From an uncultured bacterium (GTDB lineage Bacteria > Patescibacteriota > Saccharimonadia > Saccharimonadales > Saccharimonadaceae), in the NCBI GenBank assembly GCA_938036155.1, contig CALHPA010000001.1, forward strand, positions 186,001 through 250,000: DNA of 64,000 nucleotides, given 5' to 3'. The notes beneath the pieces are model-generated. The model saw only the letters and a program-made list of their open reading frames with translations, was not told where the DNA came from and made no database searches. Made by a program: the position numbers and the translations under genes. Of this stretch, positions 1 through 8,660 are shown piece by piece; positions within the stretch are counted from its first letter, which is position 1; every line of letters starts with the position of its first letter.

Positions 1-478
1 TTTCGGCAATTTTCAAAATTGGCTGGATTACACCAGTTTCGTTATTTGCAAGCATTACTGAAACAATCTTCGTTTTTGGCGAAATTTTTGCACGCAAATC
101 TTCGAGATCAATCACACTATCTTTCTTGATTTTTACTAATTTTCGAATGCCATATTTCTTGGCTGAATTTAAAACTGCGTGATGTTCAAATTCACCAACA
201 AGGATTTCATCGCCATTTTCTTTCGAAGCTGCTGAAAATGCTAAATTGATGCTTTCAGTTGCTCCAGCTGTAATCACAATTTCATCACTTTTTGCGCCAA
301 TATTTTGAGCAATTTGATGTTTTGCGTCTTCATAGTCTCTTCGAACATCCAAAGCTTGAACATAAGGTGCACTTGGATTGTAAAATTTCTCACTAAAATA
401 TGGCAACATCGCAGCCAAAACTTTTTCACTTACCGGTGTTGTGGCGGCGTGGTCAAGATAAATAATTTCCTCGTTCAT
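1..478 (-). CDS. Cysteine desulfurase, NifS/IscS family (3' end outside window)
   Basis: PLP-dependent enzyme that removes sulfur from cysteine for Fe-S cluster or tRNA thiolation. About 159 N-terminal residues are visible. They carry family hallmarks: YLDHAATTP near residue 7, NPSAPY, TAGATES, the PLP-stacking histidine in EFEHHAV, and NNETGV before the window edge. The PLP lysine and catalytic cysteine lie outside the window. The ATG start at 478 fits the family N-terminus. A second, SufS-like desulfurase lies at 62574-63719, so this genome has two class-V aminotransferase paralogs. Family assignment is firm; which sulfur pathway it serves cannot be told. Confidence 0.9.
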   Translation of the reverse strand, partial: MNEEIIYLDHAATTPVSEKVLAAMLPYFSEKFYNPSAPYVQALDVRRDYEDAKHQIAQNIGAKSDEIVITAGATESINLAFSAASKENGDEILVGEFEHHAVLNSAKKYGIRKLVKIKKDSVIDLEDLRAKISPKTKIVSVMLANNETGVIQPILKIAE

Positions 479-518
479 CTTTAATAGTATAACACATTTT
501 TAAAAAGTTAACAAAAAA

Positions 519-1145
519 TTATTCTCTATTTTTTGCTATTTTTTCAGAAATTTTTAATGGATTTTTTGAATTTAAAATTTCCTCAATTTCTTTTTTCGAA
601 AGGCTTTGCCATTTTTTAATTCGGTGATTGAATATCTCAATTTTAATGTTTCTTTGCGGTATTTTTTTCTTTTTATACCAATCTATAATTTTTGAAAGAT
701 TTTCTGGCTTAAAAATAAAACCTTCGTATCCATATTTAAAACAGCTAAAACTCAACCTGTCGCCAATCTTAGTTTTTCCGCCATTATCTTTTTTGCGCTC
801 TTTTAATAATTCTGAAAAATCTAAAATCGAAAATTCTGGATATTCAAGAGCTTCGCCATATAATCGATTTTTCTCATCTTCGTTTTCTTCCCAAGATAAT
901 TTCTGCGCTTGCTTGAATTTCTCGGAATTTTTAGGGTTTCGAAACAGAAAGATATCAGTTCTAACTTTAGTTTTAGCTTTATTTTCTTTTAAAGCTATAA
1001 CCATATTTTTCGAAAAGAATAATTTAAAAATTTCAAGCCAAATTTTGTCGCTAATTTTTGGGTAAAAACTCAGCCATAAATGCTTTCTTCGATTAGTTAA
1101 AAAAGCAAAAAAGGAATAAAATCTAATTTTAAATGTCATAATCAT
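519..1145 (-). CDS. Hypothetical protein, 208 aa
   Basis: I do not recognise this protein. It is Lys/Glu/Phe rich with no convincing membrane segment. The N-terminus is basic and aromatic, and the C-terminal half is predicted mostly helical. The start at 1145 has a good AGGAG site (1154-1158) about 8 nt upstream; an in-frame ATG two codons later is an alternative. A -10 box and a 7-bp dyad lie just upstream, suggesting control by a repressor. It lies in an AT-rich accessory stretch beside the cysteine desulfurase. That it is real rests on length, ribosome-binding site and promoter. Confidence 0.6.
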   Translation of the reverse strand: MIMTFKIRFYSFFAFLTNRRKHLWLSFYPKISDKIWLEIFKLFFSKNMVIALKENKAKTKVRTDIFLFRNPKNSEKFKQAQKLSWEENEDEKNRLYGEALEYPEFSILDFSELLKERKKDNGGKTKIGDRLSFSCFKYGYEGFIFKPENLSKIIDWYKKKKIPQRNIKIEIFNHRIKKWQSLSKKEIEEILNSKNPLKISEKIAKNRE

Positions 1146-1169
1146 AATATTATCTCCTAATTAAAATAA

Positions 1170-1197
1170 GTAGAGTTTATACTCTACACTTATTATA
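1170..1197 (-). promoter_or_regulatory. -10 box with overlapping operator-like dyad
   Basis: On the minus strand a TATAAT box (1192-1197) is followed at once by a perfect 7-bp inverted repeat (arms 1170-1176 and 1181-1187, loop TTAT). This places a dyad over the expected transcription start of the 208-aa gene. A clear -35 was not found. An operator is an inference; a 5'-end mRNA hairpin is the alternative. Confidence 0.45.
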
Positions 1198-1293
1198 CCT
1201 TATTTGGTGATTAATAAATTGCTCGCATTACGATTATGGATGTTATCATGTATAAAAACTAAAGTCAATATATTTTTCGAAACAATAATAAGC

Positions 1294-1322
1294 TTGACTA
1301 AAACGCAAAAATGTAGTATAGT
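1294..1322 (+). promoter_or_regulatory. Sigma70-type promoter for small zinc-ribbon gene
   Basis: TTGACT (1294-1299), a 17-nt spacer and TATAGT (1317-1322) form a near-consensus promoter. It is followed by a leader of about 65 nt and the 46-residue ORF at 1394. Confidence 0.75.
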
Positions 1323-1393
1323 TTTCTAGAAGCTTAAATTTAAAAGTTGCGGAAACGACTATGAGCTTTGAAACTTTCTAAAAAGGAGAAAAT

Positions 1394-1534
1394 ATGATTT
1401 TCCCTAAACCGTATGTAGAGGAAAAAGAATGCAAAAACTGCAACGGAACTGGTTGGTATAAACAACCAGGTTTCGTAGGTTCAGGAACTTTTCCTTGCAG
1501 TATTTGTGATCGAACTGGAAAAGTTAAAGTTTAA
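1394..1534 (+). CDS. Small zinc-ribbon protein, 46 aa (DnaJ-like cysteine motif)
   Basis: A short gene with an AAAAGGAG site (1381-1388) 5 nt before ATG 1394. The protein carries CKNCNGTG near residues 13-20 and CSICDRTG near residues 35-42. These are two CxxC knuckles of the DnaJ zinc-finger type (CxxCxGxG), one canonical and one diverged, separated by a short aromatic/Gly loop. It would bind a single Zn ion and has no J-domain. The transcript is bounded by a near-consensus promoter (1294-1322) and a hairpin terminator (1637-1660), so it is probably monocistronic. Leader bases 1357-1363 can pair with 1550-1556 after the ORF. Function unknown; similar mini zinc ribbons can be RNA- or protein-binding adaptors. 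Confidence 0.75.
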   Translation: MIFPKPYVEEKECKNCNGTGWYKQPGFVGSGTFPCSICDRTGKVKV

Positions 1535-1636
1535 ATCTTAACTTTTTCGCATAGTCAACAGAAGGGGGAAAGCCGGGCATCTATACAAAGAACTTCATAC
1601 ATTCTCATAGACTCATTAAATACATTTTTTAGATCT

Positions 1637-1660
1637 GAGCCGCCGCCCACGGCTCTTTTA
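1637..1660 (+). terminator. Rho-independent terminator
   Basis: A 6-bp GC stem (1637-1642/1650-1655, loop of 7) followed by TTTTA. It ends the zinc-ribbon transcript. The roughly 100 nt between the ORF and this hairpin hold no further ORF that I can support. Confidence 0.8.
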
Positions 1661-1729
1661 ATTTTCGAAAAAGTATGCTAGAATATTAAAATCGCTTAAA
1701 AATTATAAACTTATAAAAAGAAAGGAATT

Positions 1730-3601
1730 ATGCTAAAATTTATTTTTAAATTTGCTAAAAAATATTGGCTAAGTTTAGCTCTTATGCTCTTTTTTACGGT
1801 TCTTTCGGCAAAAATTAATCTTGATTTACCACAATATACCGCAAAAATTATTACTGAAGGAGTATCCATGAAAAATATGGAGGCTATTTATTCAAACGGC
1901 TTTCATATGATTGGTCTTTCTCTTTTGAGTGGCGCTTTAATGCTGGCAGGAATTTTCTTCGCAAGCCGTTCAGCTGGGGCGATGGCGCGAGATATTCGTC
2001 ATGCAACTTTCGAAAAAATTGAAAGCTTCTCTATGAGCGAATTCAGTAAATTCTCGGTTTCGAGCCTTACAACACGAATTACGAACGACGCACGGCAATT
2101 TCAACAAACTTTCACAATGATTATGCGAATGGGGATTTATGCCCCAATTGTTGGTGTTGGTGCGATTATCAATACTTTATCTATTTCTGGCTCAATGAGT
2201 TGGATTATGGTTGTGACGATTTTTTCTATCATTGCTTTGACTACAGTTATTGGTATTTTTGCCGTTCCAAAACTAAAGATTTTTCAAACGAAACTAGATA
2301 AATTAAATATGCAAACTCGCCAAACAATTACTGGTTTGCGTGTAATTCGTGCTTATAGAAAAGAAAAGGTCGAAGAAGAAAAATTTGATGAAATTAACGC
2401 TGAAATGCTCAAAATGAATATCTTTTTCGAAAGGATTTTTGGTCTAATTTCGCCATATATGACGATGGTTTCAGGGCTTGGGCTTGTGGCAATTACTTGG
2501 ATTGGTTCATATTTTGTAAAATCTGGTGAAATTTCAATTGGTGATGTAACTTCCCTCACTCAATATCTTGCGCAAGTTACTTTTGCTTTCGTGATGCTTT
2601 CGATGATTTTTATGTCGATTCCACGAATGAATGTCGCAATTAAGCGTTTGAGTGAAGTTCTTGATGAAGAAATTTCAGTGAAGGATAAAGCTAAAACGCA
2701 AAAATTGCCAAAAACTTTCGATTTAACTTTCGGAAATGTTAGCTTTGCATATCCAGATTCTGAAGAAGCTGTTCTTGAAAATATCAATTTTTCAGTAAAG
2801 CAAGGCGAAACCATTGCCGTAATTGGCGGAACTGGTTCAGGTAAATCTACAATTGCAAAATTAATTCCACGATTTTATGATGTTTCGAAAGGAAAAATTA
2901 AACTAGGCGGCGTGGATATTCGCAGTTTAAAACAAAGCGAACTTCACGATTTAATTGGTTATGTTTCGCAAAAAGCAAATCTTTTCTCTGGAAATATTCG
3001 TGAAAATATTAACTATGGTTCTTCAAAGAACTTGAGTGATGAAGAGATTATTGAAGCTTTAAAAATCGCTCAAGCTTGGGATTTTGTGCAGAAATTACCT
3101 GAAGATTTAAACGAGAAAGTTTCGCAAGGTGGTAAAAATTTTTCTGGTGGCCAAAAACAACGGCTTTCAATTGCTCGGGCGATTGCTTCGAAAGCTCCAA
3201 TTTTAATTTTTGACGATAGTTTTTCGGCGCTCGATTATAAAACTGACGCCAAACTCCGTGCTGAACTTGCTATAAAAACTAAATCACAAACCAAGTTTAT
3301 CGTGGCACAGCGAGTGACTTCAATCATGCAAGCCGATAGAATTATTGTTTTAGATGGCGGAAAGATTGTTGGAATTGGCACGCACGGCGAGCTTCTTGAA
3401 AGTAACGAAATTTACCGCGAAATTGCATCTTCGCAGCTTTCTGACGAAGAGATCGAAGCGCAAATTAAGGATTTTGAAAAGCAAAAATCTATTTCTAAAA
3501 CTAAAAAAGAGGCTAAAAAAGCCGTTTCCGTTTCGAGAAAAACAGCTAAAAAAAGTTTAAAACAAGCAGTTGCGAAAAAATCTAAGAAAGGAGTAAAATA
3601 A
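1730..3601 (+). CDS. ABC exporter half-transporter with degenerate catalytic site (subunit A)
   Basis: A type IV (MsbA/LmrA-like) half-transporter: six-helix membrane domain (about 1-310) then a nucleotide-binding domain. Walker A is GGTGSGKS (366-373), the signature is canonical FSGGQ (471-475), and Walker B ends FDD (494-496) with Asp496 where the catalytic Glu should be. The H-loop His is Gln527. This Asp/Gln pair is the known signature of the non-catalytic subunit of heterodimeric exporters such as TM287/288 and BmrCD. The C-terminal tail (about 590-623) is Lys-rich. The stop overlaps the ATG of the partner by one base, so the two are translationally coupled. Substrate (drug, lipid or peptide) cannot be told. 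Confidence 0.93.
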   Translation: MLKFIFKFAKKYWLSLALMLFFTVLSAKINLDLPQYTAKIITEGVSMKNMEAIYSNGFHMIGLSLLSGALMLAGIFFASRSAGAMARDIRHATFEKIESFSMSEFSKFSVSSLTTRITNDARQFQQTFTMIMRMGIYAPIVGVGAIINTLSISGSMSWIMVVTIFSIIALTTVIGIFAVPKLKIFQTKLDKLNMQTRQTITGLRVIRAYRKEKVEEEKFDEINAEMLKMNIFFERIFGLISPYMTMVSGLGLVAITWIGSYFVKSGEISIGDVTSLTQYLAQVTFAFVMLSMIFMSIPRMNVAIKRLSEVLDEEISVKDKAKTQKLPKTFDLTFGNVSFAYPDSEEAVLENINFSVKQGETIAVIGGTGSGKSTIAKLIPRFYDVSKGKIKLGGVDIRSLKQSELHDLIGYVSQKANLFSGNIRENINYGSSKNLSDEEIIEALKIAQAWDFVQKLPEDLNEKVSQGGKNFSGGQKQRLSIARAIASKAPILIFDDSFSALDYKTDAKLRAELAIKTKSQTKFIVAQRVTSIMQADRIIVLDGGKIVGIGTHGELLESNEIYREIASSQLSDEEIEAQIKDFEKQKSISKTKKEAKKAVSVSRKTAKKSLKQAVAKKSKKGVK

Positions 3602-5385
3602 TGTCGAAAAATCAAAAAAGTAAACTTTCACTAAAAACAATTTGGCGACTTTTGCGATATTTTGCACCTTTTAAAATTTCTGTTACGTTTTTCGTAATTG
3701 TGGCAATTCTAAGCTCGATTTCAGCAATTATTGGGCCACAAATCGTGGGCGAGATGATTAATTTAATCACTAAAAATTTCGAAATTCGTGCCGGTGCTGT
3801 TCATTTTAATCCTGATTTTTCAAAAATTTCCGAATTCGGATTTTTACTAACCGGAATTTATGTTGGTTCGGGAGTTTTTGGCTATGCTCAAAACTGGATT
3901 ATGGGACAGATGGTGCAAAAAATTGTTTTCAAATTGCGCGATGATGCTTCGAAAAAGATTTCTCGCCTGCCACTCGCATATTTTGATAAGCATAAAACTG
4001 GCGATACGGTTTCAATTATTACGAACGATATTGAAACACTTAGTAATAGTTTGAGCGAGGGCTTAAATCAGCTTTCGTATTCAATAATTACAATTATTGG
4101 CGTGACTGTTATGATGATTTCGATTAGCTGGCAAATGAGTTTGATTGCTCTTGTGACTGGAATGATTTCGGTTGGAATTATTATGATTATTTCGAAATTT
4201 AGCCAAGTTTATTTTACGGATTTACAAAAACTTACATCAAATTTAACTGCTCATACCGAGGAGATGCTTTCTTCTCATGAAGTTATCAAAGTTTATAATG
4301 GCGAAAAATCATCAGTTGAAGATTTTAGAAAAATCAATGATAAAATGTATATTTCATCTTGGAAATCGCAGTTCTTTGGTGGTCTTCTCTATCCGATTAT
4401 GGGTTTCATTAATAATCTTTCAACTTTAACTGTTGTAGTGATTGGCGGTGTTCGTGCATTGAATGGTCAGATGACAATTGGTGAAATTACTGCTTTTATG
4501 CAATATATGAGCCGATTCACGCAACCAATTTCGAATATCGCAAATTCAATGACGAGTATTCAAACAACAGTTGCAGCCTGTGAACGAATTTTTGGCTTTC
4601 TTGACGCTGAAGAAGAGACTTTTGTTGAGATTTCGAAAACTTTACCAAAAGAAATTAAAGGTTCTGTGGAATTTTCGAAAGTTAATTTTTCGTATTCAAA
4701 AAATAAGCCAATTATCACGAATTTCAGTACAAAAATTGCGCCACGCTCAAATGTGGCGATTGTTGGCCCAACTGGAGCTGGGAAAACTACGCTGGTGAAT
4801 CTATTGATGCGATTTTATGATATTGATAGTGGAAAAATCACAATTGATGGAATTGATACTTCGAAAATGTCGCGACACGATGTTCGTTCCCTTTTTGGAA
4901 TGGTACTACAAGATACGTGGTTGTTCAATGGCACAATTGCAGAAAACTTAGCTTACGGAAAGCCGGATGCTACTCGTGAAGAAATTATTGAGGCCACAAA
5001 AGCTGCTCATGCGGATCGCTTTATTCGAACTTTACCAAAAGGTTATGATACAGTAATTTCTGAAGACATTGATAATATCTCAGCTGGTGAAAAGCAGCTT
5101 CTCACAATTGCGCGGGCGATTCTGGCAGATTCGCCAATGTTGATTCTTGATGAAGCAACCAGCTCTGTTGATACGCGAACGGAAGCCGCTATTCAATCAG
5201 CTATGGATAATCTAACACATGGCCGTACAAGTTTTGTGATTGCACACCGCCTTTCAACAATTCGAAATGCCGATTTAATTCTAGTGCTGGAACACGGAAA
5301 CATTGTTGAGCAAGGCTCTCATAAAGAGTTACTTTCGAAAAATGGCGCTTATGCTAAGTTATATAATTCACAATTTGCTGAATAA
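3601..5385 (+). CDS. ABC exporter half-transporter with intact Walker B (subunit B)
   Basis: Partner of the upstream half-transporter: six membrane helices then a nucleotide-binding domain. Walker A GPTGAGKT (389-396), Walker B with catalytic Glu518 and H-loop His549 are intact, but the signature is ISAGE (493-497) in place of LSGGQ. The complementary pattern (degenerate Walker B/H-loop in A, degenerate signature in B) puts one weak and one working ATP site in the A-B heterodimer. An AAAGGAG site (3587-3593) lies inside the end of gene A. A bidirectional terminator follows at 5403. Confidence 0.95.
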   Translation: MSKNQKSKLSLKTIWRLLRYFAPFKISVTFFVIVAILSSISAIIGPQIVGEMINLITKNFEIRAGAVHFNPDFSKISEFGFLLTGIYVGSGVFGYAQNWIMGQMVQKIVFKLRDDASKKISRLPLAYFDKHKTGDTVSIITNDIETLSNSLSEGLNQLSYSIITIIGVTVMMISISWQMSLIALVTGMISVGIIMIISKFSQVYFTDLQKLTSNLTAHTEEMLSSHEVIKVYNGEKSSVEDFRKINDKMYISSWKSQFFGGLLYPIMGFINNLSTLTVVVIGGVRALNGQMTIGEITAFMQYMSRFTQPISNIANSMTSIQTTVAACERIFGFLDAEEETFVEISKTLPKEIKGSVEFSKVNFSYSKNKPIITNFSTKIAPRSNVAIVGPTGAGKTTLVNLLMRFYDIDSGKITIDGIDTSKMSRHDVRSLFGMVLQDTWLFNGTIAENLAYGKPDATREEIIEATKAAHADRFIRTLPKGYDTVISEDIDNISAGEKQLLTIARAILADSPMLILDEATSSVDTRTEAAIQSAMDNLTHGRTSFVIAHRLSTIRNADLILVLEHGNIVEQGSHKELLSKNGAYAKLYNSQFAE

Positions 5386-5402
5386 AATTCGAAAAAGAAA
5401 AA

Positions 5403-5427
5403 AGCCCGATTGTTCGGGCTTATTTTG
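5403..5427. terminator. Bidirectional terminator between convergent genes
   Basis: 7-bp stem 5403-5409/5414-5420 with a TTGT loop, TATTTTG on the plus side and an A-rich stretch (T tract on the minus strand) on the other. It serves the ABC genes and the minus-strand gene ending at 5435. Confidence 0.85.
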
Positions 5428-5434
5428 TTGTTGA

Positions 5435-5812
5435 CTATACTAGAGATAGTTCTGCAAATAGTGCAGTAGGATTATGCATTTGAGCGCTGTCATTTCTGTC
5501 TGAATAATTCTCTGAAAAATGGGAATTTAAGAAATGAAATTTATTTGAGAGCTCAGGTCGTTTTGTTGAAGCCCACAATTCTTTAATCTTTTTAAAGAAT
5601 TGTCTCTTCTCCCCAACAGGAATATTAAAGACCTGTGCATAAGCCAAAAATTCGATCAAGTTTACTATATCGTTTTTAGCATATGCTTTTTTAAGCTTTT
5701 CAGCAACTTCGAAATATGATTTTTTTGGCATCACTTTTCGTTCAAGATACTTATTGATTTCGATAAGTTCCGCTTGGTTTTGGGTTTGAACCCAAGAAAT
5801 TACTTTAGCCAT
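5435..5812 (-). CDS. Hypothetical helical protein, 125 aa
   Basis: Unrecognised soluble protein with several amphipathic helices and many Lys/Glu. I place the start at ATG 5812, not at an in-frame start 22 codons upstream, because a strong AAAGGAGG site (5821-5828) lies 8 nt before it. The C-terminal third is Asn/Ser rich. It is convergent with the ABC exporter pair and shares its terminator, with no other gene in its transcript. No catalytic motif is visible and no function is proposed. Confidence 0.65.
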   Translation of the reverse strand: MAKVISWVQTQNQAELIEINKYLERKVMPKKSYFEVAEKLKKAYAKNDIVNLIEFLAYAQVFNIPVGEKRQFFKKIKELWASTKRPELSNKFHFLNSHFSENYSDRNDSAQMHNPTALFAELSLV

Positions 5813-6011
5813 TTTTATGGCCTCCTTTATATAAAATAGAATTTCCAGCAAAAAGCCAACTTTTAAAATACGAGCCAAAAGCTCAATTTTTACAGTTGAA
5901 GCTTTTAACTTATTATTATTCTATCATAAAAAAGCTTTTTTGTCAATACTCAGTAGAAAATTTTTCAAAAACTCTTCACTTTTCGAAATTTTTATGTTAA
6001 AATGGTTTCAT

Positions 6012-6087
6012 ACGGGCATAGCTCAGTTGGTAGAGCACAGGTCTCCAAAACCTGGTGTCGGGAGTTCGAGTCTCTCTGCCCGTGCCA
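6012..6087 (+). tRNA. tRNA-Trp (anticodon CCA)
   Basis: A full cloverleaf. Acceptor arms are 6012-6018 and the 7 nt before the discriminator G, with a standard D-arm. The anticodon stem has loop CTCCAAA giving anticodon CCA. The T-arm contains TTCGAGT, and the 3' CCA is encoded. The cognate TrpRS gene is at 33198-34238. Confidence 0.97.
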
Positions 6088-6151
6088 AAATATATTTATT
6101 CTCCGCAGGCTTGGCGGTTTTTATTTTACGCTTGTTTTTTGCTTTATTTTA

Positions 6152-6589
6152 ATGTATAGTGGTTATGCTATGGATATTGTTATTGTGGTCTTTGTTAATA
6201 TTTTGGCGTCTTTTCTTGCTATTATAACATATATATTTGTTGTGTTACTATTTGCTTTTATGTTAGGTGGATTTCTTATTGCTATTTTAGGATACTTTAG
6301 GGTTAAGAGGCTTGAAAATCCTAAAATTTTACAAAATAAGATTAAAAGTCATCGGCGTATTTTGAATATTTTCACAGGAATATTTTTAACTATAATAGCT
6401 GGTGTTGTTATTATTTTAATGATGGGCGGAGGTTTTGGCCTGATTGTCGTGTGGCTTGGTGGTCTTATCGCCACACCTTTTGCGTATGGGATACTTTATA
6501 ACTTATCGTTTATTATTTTTGCTAAGCGTAAATATATTCGGTTAAAACTCGAAGAATTAGAAATATTGAAACGTAGCAATAGATTTTGA
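6152..6589 (+). CDS. Small integral membrane protein, about 145 aa
   Basis: Three to four hydrophobic segments: a long one near the N-terminus, one after a basic loop (VKRLENPK), then a Gly-rich pair ending in a basic tail. The reading frame stays open back through the tRNA, so the true start must lie after 6087; ATG 6152 and ATG 6170 are the candidates, neither with a good ribosome-binding site. The TGA stop (6587-6589) overlaps the -35 of the next gene. No family recognised. Confidence 0.55.
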   Translation: MYSGYAMDIVIVVFVNILASFLAIITYIFVVLLFAFMLGGFLIAILGYFRVKRLENPKILQNKIKSHRRILNIFTGIFLTIIAGVVIILMMGGGFGLIVVWLGGLIATPFAYGILYNLSFIIFAKRKYIRLKLEELEILKRSNRF

Positions 6590-6614
6590 TAACGCTTTTA
6601 AAAAGTGTTATAAT
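6586..6614 (+). promoter_or_regulatory. Promoter giving a leaderless mRNA
   Basis: TTGATA (6586-6591), 17 nt, TATAAT (6609-6614), then only 6 nt to the ATG at 6621. Transcription should start at or next to the A of the start codon, and no Shine-Dalgarno is present. Confidence 0.75.
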
Positions 6615-6620
6615 ATTCTT

Positions 6621-7313
6621 ATGTCTATAGTCGATAAAGAGTTTGGCGAAATTAAAATTCGAAAAAATAAGCTCGCTCGCTCGGTGAAACTTTCTGTTGG
6701 CGTTGATGGGAATTTGCGCGCATCAATTCCCTATTATTCGCCGGAATTTGCAGTTCAGCGTTTAATTAATCATAATCGCACACAGATTCGTGAGATGCTC
6801 GCAACGCATAATGCTAAAAATATTTATAGAAACGGTGATTCAATTGGTAAAACACACACGCTTCTTTTGAGATATTTTTGTGGTGAAGAAATTAGAATTT
6901 CGCTTGACGGCAACCAGATTTTAGTGCAAATTCCGCAAGATTTATCTTTCGAAAGTTCAAATGTGCAGACAGAAATTCGTAAAATTGTTGCTAAGACTCT
7001 TCGAAAACAAGCCAAAGTGTATCTTTCGCAACGAATTAATTTTCTAGCTAAAAAACACGATTTTGTTTTTAAGAAACTACGATTTTCGCACACTGGTACG
7101 CGCTGGGGGTCTTGTTCATCGAGCGGCACGATTTCACTTAATATTGCATTGATGAATTTGCCATATCACTTGATTGATTATGTAATTATTCACGAGCTTT
7201 GTCATACACGGCAAATGAATCATTCCGCAAAATTCTGGGTGGAAGTTGCGAAATATTGCCCCGATTACAAAAAATATGTGGAAGAAATGAAACAATTTAC
7301 ACCGATTATTTAG
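6621..7313 (+). CDS. YgjP/DUF45-type zinc metalloprotein
   Basis: Member of the DUF45 (YgjP, SprT-like, M48-related) family, 230 aa. The zinc site is visible near the C-terminus: HELCH at about residues 190-194, followed by MNHSAKFW, which supplies the third ligand region. The N-terminal half is the beta-rich region typical of the family. A conserved TRWGSCSSSG precedes the HExxH helix and is diagnostic for YgjP. The E. coli protein has been reported as a nucleotide pyrophosphatase, but family function is not settled. The mRNA appears leaderless. Confidence 0.9.
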   Translation: MSIVDKEFGEIKIRKNKLARSVKLSVGVDGNLRASIPYYSPEFAVQRLINHNRTQIREMLATHNAKNIYRNGDSIGKTHTLLLRYFCGEEIRISLDGNQILVQIPQDLSFESSNVQTEIRKIVAKTLRKQAKVYLSQRINFLAKKHDFVFKKLRFSHTGTRWGSCSSSGTISLNIALMNLPYHLIDYVIIHELCHTRQMNHSAKFWVEVAKYCPDYKKYVEEMKQFTPII

Positions 7314-7372
7314 CTCATTGCTATACTTTAATTTTGAAAAATCCATCAAAAGTAAAAAATAGTTAAAAATGC

Positions 7373-7401
7373 TTGCGCTTTTTTGTGCAATTTGGTAGAA
7401 T
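7373..7401 (+). promoter_or_regulatory. Promoter of the alpha-glucan gene cluster
   Basis: TTGCGC (7373-7378), 17-nt spacer, TAGAAT (7396-7401), about 30 nt before the glycosyltransferase start. Confidence 0.65.
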
Positions 7402-7430
7402 AGTTGTATATAAATTAAAACAAAAGGTGG

Positions 7431-8660
7431 ATGATGAAAATATTAATGCTCGGGTGGGAGCTTCCTCCACATAATAGCGGTGGTTTGGGTGTAGCTTGTT
7501 TTTACATGGCTAAGGCACTTGCAAATAGTGGCGCTGATATTGAATTTGTCGTTCCGTATAAAGACAAACATACCGAAATTGATTTTATGAAAGTGTTGAA
7601 TGCTACGAATTTTTCTGAAATTCATAAATTTGGTGCTGGGGCTTACGATTCTCTGCACTGGGAGCGTTCAAGCCATAACGCCAGTAATTTTCTACTGGAT
7701 ATTCGTTCGATTCAGGCTGAATACTGCAATTTTATCCGCAAATATTTAAGTAATCCAAAAAATAAACCAGATGTGATTCATGCACACGATTGGTTAACTA
7801 TGGAGGCTGGCATTCTTGCCAAAAAACTTACTAGTGCGCCGCTAATTACTCATATTCATGCTACCGAATTTGATCGTTCTGGTGGAATTTCTGGCAATCA
7901 AGAAATCCATGATATTGAATATGCTGGAATCTGTGCATCCGACAGAGTTTTTGCAGTTTCGAAAAATACCCGAAATATAATTATTGAGAAATATCAAATT
8001 AAGCCCGAGAAGGTTGAAGTAGTTTATAACGCAATAGAAACTTCAACTCTAGCCGACCCGCAAGATTACGATGAGCAAACCTACCGCTATCTTGAATATC
8101 TAAAATCACAAGGATACACTGTAGCAATGACTCTAACTCGCTTTACAATTCAAAAGGGTCTAACTTTTTTGATGCAAGCGGTGGCCGAGGCTATTTCGAA
8201 AAACCCAAAAATTGCCCTTCTGCTTGTTGGAGATGGCGAGCAACGTAATGAACTTATTAAAATGGCGAGTGATTTTGGAATTTCGAATAAGATTTTCTTC
8301 ACAGGATTTTTGCGTGGTGATAAATGGCGTGACGCTTATGGTGTGGCCGATGTTTTTGTGATGAGTTCAGTAAATGAGCCTTTTGGTCTAACAGCTTTAG
8401 AGGCAGCTCATTTTAATAATGCATTAATAATTTCGAAACAATCTGGTGTGGGCGAGGTTCTTAAAAATATTTTGCGTTATGATTTTTGGGATACAAAAAA
8501 ACTTGCAAATCAAATTTATGAGGTTTCAACTAATAAAGATCTTTTACAGAGCTTAAAAAATGGAGTTCAAAAGGAGTACGATCGGATATCTTGGAGTGAT
8601 ATTGCCGAGCAAATTATGGAAGAATTCATACATTTAACAGAGGTTAATAATGGCCAATAA
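7431..8660 (+). CDS. Glycosyltransferase, GT-B fold (glycogen-synthase/GT4-like)
   Basis: A two-Rossmann-domain (GT-B) sugar transferase of 409 aa. The N-terminus WELPPHNSGGLGVAC is the nucleotide-sugar binding loop of glycogen/sucrose-synthase-type enzymes. HAHDWL follows at the interdomain region, and the C-terminal domain has the E-x7-E type element around EPFGLTALEAA. The AGGTGG site (7425-7430) abuts ATG 7431, so ATG 7434 may be the true start. It overlaps the GH57 gene by 11 nt and leads a three-gene alpha-glucan operon. Likely role is building or extending an alpha-glucan; the donor is unknown. Confidence 0.88.
   Translation: MMKILMLGWELPPHNSGGLGVACFYMAKALANSGADIEFVVPYKDKHTEIDFMKVLNATNFSEIHKFGAGAYDSLHWERSSHNASNFLLDIRSIQAEYCNFIRKYLSNPKNKPDVIHAHDWLTMEAGILAKKLTSAPLITHIHATEFDRSGGISGNQEIHDIEYAGICASDRVFAVSKNTRNIIIEKYQIKPEKVEVVYNAIETSTLADPQDYDEQTYRYLEYLKSQGYTVAMTLTRFTIQKGLTFLMQAVAEAISKNPKIALLLVGDGEQRNELIKMASDFGISNKIFFTGFLRGDKWRDAYGVADVFVMSSVNEPFGLTALEAAHFNNALIISKQSGVGEVLKNILRYDFWDTKKLANQIYEVSTNKDLLQSLKNGVQKEYDRISWSDIAEQIMEEFIHLTEVNNGQ

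Noticed and set aside
1323..1637. tmRNA, RNase P or SRP RNA in the transcript around the zinc-ribbon ORF
   Set aside because: A GGAAAG-like stretch near 1565-1575 recalls RNase P, but the conserved core, the length and the tmRNA tag features are missing.
6002..6151. N-terminal extension of the small membrane protein starting before the tRNA
   Set aside because: The frame is open through tRNA-Trp by chance; a start inside or before a tRNA gene is not plausible.
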